From positions 1-5,605 of the forward strand of contig CAKZVG010000356.1 in assembly GCA_937921835.1 (NCBI GenBank): a stretch of 5,605 nucleotides of DNA, in the 5' to 3' direction. Position numbers and translations under genes: made by a program. The stretch comes from an uncultured Bryobacteraceae bacterium (GTDB taxonomy: Bacteria; Acidobacteriota; Terriglobia; Bryobacterales; Bryobacteraceae). The notes under the pieces were generated by a model. That model ran no database searches. It was not told the DNA's origin and saw nothing but the letters and a program-made list of their open reading frames with translations. Shown in pieces: positions 1-5,605 of the stretch (position 1 is its first letter; each line of letters begins with the position of its first letter).

Positions 1-1207
1 CGCGCATCGCCGCGCCCGGCGCCCAGGTGCTGCCGTGATAGTGCGGATAATGCCAATAGAGAGATTGCCGGGGGAGCGTCTGCTTGCCTGCGAGCAGGGG
101 TGCGAAACTGACGCCGTCCATGTGCTGTTGCGGACGCAGCGACAGCCCGGCCAGTTCGAGCAGCGTCGGGTAGAAGTCGTTGGTGATGACGGGTACGCGG
201 CACTCGCTGCCCGGCCTCACCCGGCCCGGCGCCCGAACGATCAGCGGAACGCGAATGCCGCCTTCGTAGCACCAGCCTTTTCCCGCGCGCAGCGGGCGGT
301 TCGAAGTCGGACCGCCCTCCGGCTTGGCGTGCGTGCAGAGGCCGCCGTTGTCGGAGGTGAACAGCACGACGGTGTTGCCGGCCAGCCCCAGTTCGTCGAG
401 CTTGCGCAGCACCCGCCCTATCTGCTCGTCCATGCCGTAGACCATCGAGGCGTAGTTGGGATCGTCCTGGAAGAGGCGCGTGTTGCCCTGACGCTCTTTG
501 CTCAGACGCCCGGCCGGCAGGTTCATCCCCGCCAGCTTCTGCTGGAAGCGCTCGACGTGTGGCGGGTAGGGATTGACGGGCGTATGGACCAGCGTAAATG
601 GCAGATAGGCGAAGAACGGCCGGTCCCGGGTGCGCTCGAGAAAGCTGAGGGCGGCGTCGATCATCGCCCCATCGCGGCGCGGGTCGCCTTGGCCGGGCCG
701 GCTCGGGGCCGCGCCGGAAGTCCCGGTGGCCTCCTCGAAGCCCTGTTGCAGCGGACCGTGCCGGTCGTCGCCCAGGTGCCACTTGCCGGCCATGAAGGTG
801 CGGTAGCCGCCTTCCTTGAGAGCTTCGGCGATGGTGAACTCCTCGAGCGGGAGGTTGTCCAGGTCCTGGACCGAGAGCAGCTTGCGGTCCTTGGGTTGAA
901 GGCCGGGCAGGTAATCCGTCAGGCCCACGCGCGCCGGGTACTTGCCGGTCAGCAAGGCCGCCCGAGTTGGACTGCACACCGGGCACGCGGCATAGGCGTC
1001 GGTGAAGCGCATGCCGTCGCGCGCGAGGCGGTCGAGCACGGGCGATTCGTAGAACCCGCTGCCGTAGCAGCTCAGGTCGGCCCAGCCCAAATCGTCGGCC
1101 AGGAACAGAACGAAGTTGGGACGCGCCTTGGCCGCGCCCGGCAGCGCCGCCCCCGCGGCCGCCGCGCCGAGACCGGCCAGCCATTGTCTTCTGCTTAGGG
1201 TCGCCAT
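1..1207 (-). CDS. Tat-exported type I sulfatase (arylsulfatase family), C-terminus cut by window edge
   Basis: Hydrolyses sulfate esters, probably on a glycan; the substrate cannot be read from sequence. 402 codons are visible from ATG at 1207. Residues 1-28 form a twin-arginine leader: SRRQWL at 5-10, an Ala/Gly-rich core, and an AKA site before R29. The formylglycine motif CSPTRAALLTG begins at C78 (codon 974-976), so this is the Cys type that needs a maturase (FGE or anSME). The other expected active-site residues are all present: D38-D39 in LADDLG, R82, K142 and H144 in AGKWHLGD, H208 in VHTP, D286-N287 in SDNGG, and K310 in AGKGWCYEGG. The visible end, LYWHYPHYHGSTWAPGAAMR, is typical of the family shortly before the C-terminal subdomain, so perhaps 50-90 residues are missing. 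The gene lies 40 bases after the GH130 stop on the same strand and is probably co-transcribed. No clear Shine-Dalgarno precedes the ATG. Family assignment is secure; substrate and subfamily are not. Confidence 0.95.
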   Translation of the reverse strand, partial: MATLSRRQWLAGLGAAAAGAALPGAAKARPNFVLFLADDLGWADLSCYGSGFYESPVLDRLARDGMRFTDAYAACPVCSPTRAALLTGKYPARVGLTDYLPGLQPKDRKLLSVQDLDNLPLEEFTIAEALKEGGYRTFMAGKWHLGDDRHGPLQQGFEEATGTSGAAPSRPGQGDPRRDGAMIDAALSFLERTRDRPFFAYLPFTLVHTPVNPYPPHVERFQQKLAGMNLPAGRLSKERQGNTRLFQDDPNYASMVYGMDEQIGRVLRKLDELGLAGNTVVLFTSDNGGLCTHAKPEGGPTSNRPLRAGKGWCYEGGIRVPLIVRAPGRVRPGSECRVPVITNDFYPTLLELAGLSLRPQQHMDGVSFAPLLAGKQTLPRQSLYWHYPHYHGSTWAPGAAMR

Positions 1208-1247
1208 GCAGGACAGTGTGACGCTTTTCGCCGGTGCGTGTCCAGTC

Positions 1248-2246
1248 CTACCAGGCATCGGAGAGATCGTCGCCCGGCCGCCCGTTGGCGTGCAACCAGT
1301 CGAGCAGCGTTCGGACGCTGGCCGTAGCCAGGGCGATGCGGGTGTCCGCGGCGCCGTAGTAGAGGTTCAACGTGTCGCCGTCCGGCGCCAGTGTGAAGCC
1401 GCACGGAAAGACGACGTTGGCGACATCACCCTGGCGTTCGTAGAGTTCCTCTGGGCCGAAAACCCAGTCATCGCCACGCAACAGGCAGCGTTCCGGCGTG
1501 CGCGAATCGAACAAGGCCAGCCCGAGCCGGTAGAGGCTGCCGGAGGCGTTCTGACGCACGCCGTGGTAAATCATGAGCCAGCCTTCAGCGGTTTCAATGG
1601 GCGGCGGCGAGAGGCCGATCTTATTGGCGTCCCACCAGCCGCCCTCGCGCGCCCGCAGAATCAGCTTGTGGCTTCCCCAGTGGCGCAGATCGGGCGAATA
1701 GGAGATCCAGATGTGCGCGCCGCGCCAGGTCGTCACCGGCCGGTGGATCAACGCCCAACAATTGCCGATGCGCCGCGGCAGCAGCGCCGCATCTTTGTCC
1801 TCGGGCGGCATGATCACGCCGTAACGCTCGAAGTTCCGGAAGTCCCTGGTCAGCGCCAGCGATACGCCCGGACCACCGCGCGAGTAGGACGTATAAACCA
1901 CCGCGTACCGGTCCAATTCCTCCAGGTAGGTGATCCGGGGATCTTCGATGCCCCACACCTCTTCGGGGAACCGGGCGACATCGGGAAGCAGGGTGGGTTG
2001 CGGATCGATGACCCATCCGCTGAACCCGTCCCGGGACCGTGCCGCGCACAGATGGGACCTGCCGCTGCGATCCTCCACCCGGCAGAGCAGAAGCGTCGTC
2101 TGGTCCGGCAACTTCGTGGCGCCGCAATTAAAGACGGAGTTGACCGGATAGGGCCAGTCCGAGGGGGATAGTATCGGGTTGCCAGGATGGCGGTGAAACA
2201 GTACTTCGTGGCCGTTCTGGTCGCGATGAAGCATAACTGGAGTCAC
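1248..2246 (-). CDS. GH130 family glycosidase, mannoside phosphorylase-like
   Basis: 332 residues, the usual length for a single-domain GH130 five-bladed beta-propeller. Characterised members phosphorolyse beta-mannosides to mannose 1-phosphate; some relatives are hydrolases. Visible motifs in order: NPIL (23-26), VFNCGATKL (38-46), WGIEDPRIT (98-106), with D102 matching the position of the family's catalytic Asp, KDAALLPRRI (151-160), HRP (168-170), WWDANKIGLSPPPIET (204-219), YHGV (227-230) and YYGAADTRIALA (296-307). The basic residues around R158/R159, R169 and H229 fit a phosphate-binding site, which favours a phosphorylase over a hydrolase; this is inferred without an alignment. No signal peptide is seen, so it should be cytoplasmic. 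The start is GTG, overlapping the upstream glycosyltransferase stop as GTGA (2243-2246), a sign of translational coupling. An ATG four codons later (2232-2234) is the alternative start. The exact linkage and acceptor are unknown. Confidence 0.92.
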   Translation of the reverse strand: MTPVMLHRDQNGHEVLFHRHPGNPILSPSDWPYPVNSVFNCGATKLPDQTTLLLCRVEDRSGRSHLCAARSRDGFSGWVIDPQPTLLPDVARFPEEVWGIEDPRITYLEELDRYAVVYTSYSRGGPGVSLALTRDFRNFERYGVIMPPEDKDAALLPRRIGNCWALIHRPVTTWRGAHIWISYSPDLRHWGSHKLILRAREGGWWDANKIGLSPPPIETAEGWLMIYHGVRQNASGSLYRLGLALFDSRTPERCLLRGDDWVFGPEELYERQGDVANVVFPCGFTLAPDGDTLNLYYGAADTRIALATASVRTLLDWLHANGRPGDDLSDAW

Positions 2247-4597
2247 GCCGCCGAGCCCGCCGGGGAGCGCAAACTGGCGTCGCTGGTTGCTTGTCGCGTC
2301 TCCACCAGGGCAGTCAGAAAGGAAAGCGTGGCCTCGGCCCCCTGGTTCTGATTGACGCGGTCGGAATGCAGCCCGTCGCGGCAGCCGCCGGTGCCGGAGT
2401 CATAAAGACTGAGCGACAGGTCGTTCCGGCCGAAGAACCACTCCAGCGCCCGCTGCGCAGCGCGCTGCCAGTAGCCGTCGGCCGTGATCCGGAAGGCTTC
2501 CAGACAAGCCGACACCGTGGCGCCAGCCTCGACCGGCTGCTGGTCGAAGCGCGCCCGCGTTCCGCCGCGGCGGTAGAAGCCGTTGGAACCGATGGGCGCG
2601 AAGTTGCCTTCCTCGGATGTCTGCGCCTCAACCAGCCAGCGCAGCGTACGCAGCCCGATCGACGTCACTTCCTCCCGCTTCAAGGCGGAGCCGCAGACAA
2701 GCAGAGCGTGCGGCAGCCTTGCATTGCAGTAGGAGGCGACATCTTCGAACCACTCCCAGCCGGGCCCGTGATTCTCCCGGTAGAGGCGGAGAAGCTCGTT
2801 GAGCAGCGTCTCCCGCAGCGACTGAGCCACGCGGTCGCCGGAGAAGCGCGTCAGATACTCGTGACACCCCAGCAGGGTAAAGGCCCAGGCGCGGGGGCTG
2901 GAGAACCGGCTGATGACCGGCAGGGCCTGGCCGAACAAGCGGCCGGCCAGCCCGCGAAAGCCTTCGTCCTCCAGGCGTCCGAGCACCGCGCCCAGCGCCC
3001 AGACGGCGCGGCCATGCGAGTCTTCCGAGCCGCTCTCCTCGGTCCAGCGGCGGTCGTAGGAAAGGAAATTCCGGAATCGGCCCGTTTCGGGGTTGAAGGC
3101 GTGCCACAGGAAGGCGAGATAGCGTTCCGCGCCGGGCACGCGGACGCCGGAACGCCGGGCGAGGACAGAGAAGAGAACCGCCCGGGCGTTGTCGTCGGTG
3201 GTGTAACCCTCGGCGTAGTTTGGCACCGAGAAGACGGCGTGCTGAAGCAACCCGGTGGAATCGGTCAGCCGCAGCAGATGATCGAGGTTGACCGGGGGAA
3301 GTTCGGCCGGGCGGTCGGCCAGCGTGCTGGCGACGAATGCGGGCCGGGGGTGGCGCGTGCGTTCCTCGCGGGCGCGAGCGAAACTCCGCATATAAGCGCG
3401 CGCGACATGCGGCCAAGTCATCTCGCGGGCGTACAGATAGGCCCTTTTGCGCATGGCGTGGCGCGCGGCGTCGTCCTCGAGCAAAGCGTTCAGTTGCTCG
3501 GCGATCGCCGCCGGGTTGGCGAACGGCACCAGCACGCCCCGCGCATCCGCCAGCAATTCCTCGGCGTGCCAGTAAGGCGTGGCCACCACCGCTTTGCCGG
3601 CGCCAACCGCGTAGGCCAAGGTTCCGGAAACGATCTGCGCGGCGTTCAGGTAGGGGGTGATGTAGATGTCGGCGGCGCCCAGGAACTGCACCAGATCCTC
3701 GGCGCTGACGAAGCGGCCGTGAAAGATGACGTGCCGGTCGACGCCGGCCTTGCGGGCAAGCCGCTGGAGGGAGAGGCGGTAGGACTCGCCCTCCCGGCGC
3801 AGCACGTGAGGGTGGGTAGCGCCGACAATGACGTACACCAGCTCGGGATGCCTGGCCACCACGCCGGGCAACGCCTCGATGACGTGCTCGATCCCCTTGT
3901 TCGGCGACAGGAGGCCGAAAGTGAGCAGGACCTTGTTCCGTTCCAGCCCGAACTGGTCCTTGTAGAAGCCCGGATCCACGAAGGCGACGTCCGGGATACC
4001 GTGTGGGATGACGTCCACTTTCGCCGGGGGAACCCGGTAGATCTCGCGCAGGAACTCGGCGCCGCGCCGGGTCATGACAACCAACCGGTCGGAGAGGTGC
4101 GCCAGTTCCTCGAGCACCGCCCTCTGGTCCGGGTCCGGCTCCTTAAGCACGGTGTGCAAGGTCGTGACTACGGGCATCCGTAGCTCGCGCAGTAAAGTCA
4201 GGATGTTACTGCCGGCGCGGCCCCCGAAAATCCCGTATTCATGCTGGAGGCAAACCAGGTCCACGTTACTGATGTTCAAGAAGTCCGCCGCCGCCGAGTA
4301 AGTGGAAAGATCGTCCTGGTACAGCTCGAAGCGGACTCGCTCCGGATAGGCGTATCCCTCCGGAATATCGTTCACTGGCAGCGCCGCGACCTGAACGCCG
4401 GGGAACTCCGCTCCCAGGGCGGTGCAAAGATCGGCGGTGAAAGTGGCGATGCCGCACTGCCGCGGAACGTGGTTTCCGATGAAGACCACGTGTTCGATGC
4501 CGCTGGCCGGGTTGCGCGCCGCCCTCTCTTCCGGGCTCGCGGCGTGGGCGCGCGGCGCACGCGCCGGGCGAAGGGATGAAGGCTTGATTGCGCTCAT
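2243..4597 (-). CDS. GT4-type glycosyltransferase fused to a C-terminal alpha/alpha-barrel-like domain
   Basis: 784 residues from ATG at 4597, about twice a normal GT4 enzyme. Residues 1-35 are Ala/Pro/Arg-rich and probably disordered. Residues 36-410 are a GT-B fold transferase: HVVFIGNHVPRQCGIATF (36-53), QHEYGIFGG (118-126), VIPHGIPD (196-203), GLLSPNKGIE (228-237), VSGTLAYAVGAGK (323-335) and YWHAEELL (342-349). The usual E-x7-E of GT4 aligns here with Q321-x7-Y329. After a charged linker, residues 436-770 form a helical domain with EGYTTDDNARA (463-473), SEDSHGRAVWALG (524-536), GWEWFEDVASYCNARLPHAL (613-632), DQQPVEAGAT (685-694) and NQNQGAEATLSF (749-760), resembling six-hairpin (alpha/alpha)6 enzymes. 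No signal peptide or membrane segment is seen. A weak GGGA lies just before the ATG. A GTG at 4666 would add 23 residues lacking family resemblance, so I prefer 4597. Donor and acceptor are unknown; a coupled GH130 suggests a mannoside. Transferase fold secure; C-terminal role unknown. Confidence 0.9.
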   Translation of the reverse strand: MSAIKPSSLRPARAPRAHAASPEERAARNPASGIEHVVFIGNHVPRQCGIATFTADLCTALGAEFPGVQVAALPVNDIPEGYAYPERVRFELYQDDLSTYSAAADFLNISNVDLVCLQHEYGIFGGRAGSNILTLLRELRMPVVTTLHTVLKEPDPDQRAVLEELAHLSDRLVVMTRRGAEFLREIYRVPPAKVDVIPHGIPDVAFVDPGFYKDQFGLERNKVLLTFGLLSPNKGIEHVIEALPGVVARHPELVYVIVGATHPHVLRREGESYRLSLQRLARKAGVDRHVIFHGRFVSAEDLVQFLGAADIYITPYLNAAQIVSGTLAYAVGAGKAVVATPYWHAEELLADARGVLVPFANPAAIAEQLNALLEDDAARHAMRKRAYLYAREMTWPHVARAYMRSFARAREERTRHPRPAFVASTLADRPAELPPVNLDHLLRLTDSTGLLQHAVFSVPNYAEGYTTDDNARAVLFSVLARRSGVRVPGAERYLAFLWHAFNPETGRFRNFLSYDRRWTEESGSEDSHGRAVWALGAVLGRLEDEGFRGLAGRLFGQALPVISRFSSPRAWAFTLLGCHEYLTRFSGDRVAQSLRETLLNELLRLYRENHGPGWEWFEDVASYCNARLPHALLVCGSALKREEVTSIGLRTLRWLVEAQTSEEGNFAPIGSNGFYRRGGTRARFDQQPVEAGATVSACLEAFRITADGYWQRAAQRALEWFFGRNDLSLSLYDSGTGGCRDGLHSDRVNQNQGAEATLSFLTALVETRQATSDASLRSPAGSAA

Positions 4598-4754
4598 GAA
4601 TTCCCGCGGTCGCGGAGCGCCAGACACGCCGCCAAAACCGGGCGAGGCGGGAGCCAGCAGCACCACACACGAGGCGCCCTGCGTGTCAGCGGCTCCATTT
4701 CCCTACTCTGCACGACTCACTCGTACGGAGAACATTAGTAATGAAGCACTGCCG

Positions 4755-4772
4755 CCAGCAAGCTTGCGCTGG
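4755..4772. promoter_or_regulatory. Palindrome, possible operator
   Basis: GCAAGCTTGC at 4758-4767 is a perfect 10-base palindrome. It is flanked by CCA on the left and, after a two-base GC offset, TGG on the right, so the symmetry extends imperfectly to 18 bases. It lies about 10 bases downstream of the candidate minus-strand -10 box, where a repressor would block transcription. No regulator gene is in the window and I recognise no specific operator consensus. Confidence 0.25.
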
Positions 4773-4781
4773 GGCGAATGG

Positions 4782-4787
4782 AATATA
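4782..4787 (-). promoter_or_regulatory. Candidate -10 box for the minus-strand group
   Basis: Reading the minus strand, TATATT matches the sigma-70 -10 consensus at five of six positions and sits in the most AT-rich part of the intergenic region. No convincing -35 lies 16-18 bases upstream; the best sequence there is GGATAA or GATAAG. Use of this box would give a leader of roughly 175-180 bases before the ATG at 4597. Single-box promoter calls are weak evidence. Confidence 0.25.
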
Positions 4788-4862
4788 CTGGACTCACTTC
4801 CTTCTTATCCGAAGCGGCCCGGTTTTGTCAAGGCGGGGACGCGCCAAGCTGCAACCCCGGCA

Positions 4863-4871
4863 TGATACGAT
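4863..4871 (+). promoter_or_regulatory. Candidate extended -10 for the GH2 gene, implying a near-leaderless transcript
   Basis: TGATACGAT has the TGn extension followed by TACGAT, which matches TATAAT at four of six positions. Transcription would begin about 7 bases downstream, near 4878, only a few bases before the ATG at 4881. This agrees with the lack of any Shine-Dalgarno sequence there. A TTGTCA at 4825-4830 resembles a -35 but is 35 bases away, too far to pair with this box. Confidence 0.2.
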
Positions 4872-4880
4872 CGGCTGTAA

Positions 4881-5605
4881 ATGATCCACCGCGTTGGCAG
4901 TCTCGTTCTCCTCAGCTTTCTCCCCGTTGCGGCAGCCGGGCGCGTTTCGATTCCGCTCGACGGCGAATGGGAGATCGCCGACAGCGTGGCGGCCGAGCCG
5001 CCGCCCGCGTCCTTCGGCCGCAAGGTCCCGGTGCCGGGCCTGGCCAACCTCGCGCGGCCCGCGTTCCCCGACATCGATCTCTTCGACAGCCGCGAAAACA
5101 TCATGAACCGCATCCGGCAGGGCAAACTTCCCAAGAACTTCACCGTGCCGGCCAATCAGGGCATCCCCAAGCATGAGCGCAACTACCTCTGGTATCGCAG
5201 GAGTTTCGACGCGCCGGCGCGGCGGGCGCATGCGCTGCTGGAAATCAAGAAGGCGCAGTTCGACGTCGCCGTTTGGCTGAACGGCGCCGCGGTGGGCGAA
5301 CACCTCGGCTGTTTCACCGCCGGGTGGTTCGACCTGACCGCCGCCGTGAAGTGGGGCGCGGCGAACGAACTTCTGGTGCGGGTGGGCGCGCACCCGGCGG
5401 TGCTGCCCGTGAGCGTCATGTCGGGCACCGACAACGAAAAGCTGAAGTGGACGCCCGGCATTTACGACCGCGTGGCGGCGCATTTCATGGACAACCCGGT
5501 GATTGAGAGCGTGCAGGTGGCGCCGCGCATCGGCGATGGCTCGATTCTGATCGAGACCACGCTGCGCAATTACGGCCCCGCGGCGGCGGCTGCGCTCGCT
5601 CACGA
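4881..5605 (+). CDS. Secreted GH2-like glycoside hydrolase, N-terminal part (truncated by window edge)
   Basis: 241 codons are visible, open to the right edge. ATG at 4881 is the earliest possible start because an in-frame TAA (4878-4880) directly precedes it. Residues 1-19 look like a Sec signal peptide: MIHR, a hydrophobic core GSLVLLSFLPVA, and an AAA site before G20. The rest matches the GH2 sugar-binding jelly-roll domain: IPLDGEWE (24-31), NYLWYRRSFDAP (101-112), VWLNGAAVGEHLGCFTAGWF (131-150), then WTPGIYDRV, the counterpart of the conserved GIY/GIW turn that leads into the second, immunoglobulin-like domain. Residues 65-100 appear to be a charged helical insertion between the first strand and the YLWYRR strand. 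GH2 enzymes cleave beta-galactosides, beta-mannosides or beta-glucuronides; the catalytic TIM barrel with its two glutamates lies outside the window, so specificity and activity cannot be judged. The gene is divergent from the glycosyltransferase group. Confidence 0.85.
   Translation, partial: MIHRVGSLVLLSFLPVAAAGRVSIPLDGEWEIADSVAAEPPPASFGRKVPVPGLANLARPAFPDIDLFDSRENIMNRIRQGKLPKNFTVPANQGIPKHERNYLWYRRSFDAPARRAHALLEIKKAQFDVAVWLNGAAVGEHLGCFTAGWFDLTAAVKWGAANELLVRVGAHPAVLPVSVMSGTDNEKLKWTPGIYDRVAAHFMDNPVIESVQVAPRIGDGSILIETTLRNYGPAAAAALAH

Larger units (their letters stand above)
4598..4880. promoter_or_regulatory. Divergent intergenic region between the glycosyltransferase group and the GH2 gene
   Basis: These 283 bases separate two divergently read genes and must hold promoters for both. 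The stretch around 4720-4810 is more AT-rich than the flanking genes. Open frames across it are short or are continuations of antisense frames, and none has family-like content. It contains a TATATT box on the minus strand, a 10-base perfect palindrome and a possible extended -10 close to the GH2 start, all listed separately. No transcription-terminator hairpin with a T-tract is evident. Confidence 0.6.

Noticed and set aside
1211..1243. Imperfect inverted repeat (GGAC...ACGC / GCGT...GTCC) filling the gap between the GH130 and sulfatase genes
   Set aside because: Only two 4-base stems separated by a 6-base bulge and no T-tract, so it is neither a convincing terminator nor a structured RNA.
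35..2171. Long plus-strand open frames (387 and 351 codons) opposite the sulfatase and GH130 genes
   Set aside because: Both are antisense to genes with complete catalytic motifs; their translations are low-complexity Arg/Ala/Gly/Val/Gln-rich sequence with no family resemblance.
2291..4183. A 630-codon open frame on the plus strand opposite the glycosyltransferase
   Set aside because: It lies wholly antisense to a gene with clear family motifs, has no recognisable domain, and is the kind of long spurious frame that GC-rich coding DNA produces.
4598..4666. Upstream GTG start for the glycosyltransferase adding 23 residues
   Set aside because: The added residues have no family resemblance, and the ATG at 4597 has a weak GGGA just upstream. 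It cannot be excluded without N-terminal data.
4667..4686. Inverted repeat ACACG...CGTGT around GGCGCC in the intergenic region
   Set aside because: A 5-base stem with a 10-base loop is expected by chance in DNA of this composition; no terminator T-tract follows on either strand.
4794..5603. A 269-codon minus-strand open frame opposite the GH2 gene
   Set aside because: The plus strand encodes a signal peptide and ordered GH2 motifs; the antisense translation is Arg/His-rich without any domain.

Overview
The window is GC-rich, gene-dense bacterial DNA carrying four carbohydrate-active genes. Two are cut by the window edges. The long arginine/alanine-rich open frames antisense to the real genes, the Tat-exported sulfatase with an SRRQWL leader, and the style of the GH2 protein suggest a soil or sediment glycan degrader. 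Acidobacteriota (Solibacter/Bryobacterales-like) is my first guess, with Planctomycetota or Verrucomicrobiota as alternatives. There is no rRNA or other marker gene, so this placement is a guess from protein style.

Layout. A minus-strand group reads leftward from about 4597 to beyond position 1. It holds (i) a two-domain protein with an N-terminal GT4-type glycosyltransferase and a C-terminal domain that looks like an alpha/alpha-barrel, (ii) a GH130 mannoside phosphorylase-like enzyme whose GTG start overlaps the stop of (i) by 4 bases (GTGA), and (iii) after a 40-base gap, a Tat-exported type I sulfatase with a complete visible catalytic set and its C-terminus outside the window. A 283-base intergenic region (4598-4880) separates this group from a divergent plus-strand gene at 4881. 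That gene encodes the N-terminal part of a secreted GH2-like glycoside hydrolase and runs off the right edge.

How the genes may work together. The first two minus-strand products have no export signal. Their translational coupling suggests one cytoplasmic process in which a glycosyltransferase builds a glycoside, probably mannose-containing, and a GH130 enzyme breaks or recycles it. The sulfatase and the GH2 protein carry export signals and would act outside the cytoplasm on sulfated or branched glycans. Whether the exported pair and the cytoplasmic pair serve one pathway cannot be settled from this window.

The most notable points are the large C-terminal domain of the glycosyltransferase, with several conserved-looking acidic motifs, and the replacement of both glutamates of the usual GT4 E-x7-E motif by Gln and Tyr. 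I found no tRNA, rRNA, CRISPR array, insertion sequence or long repeat.
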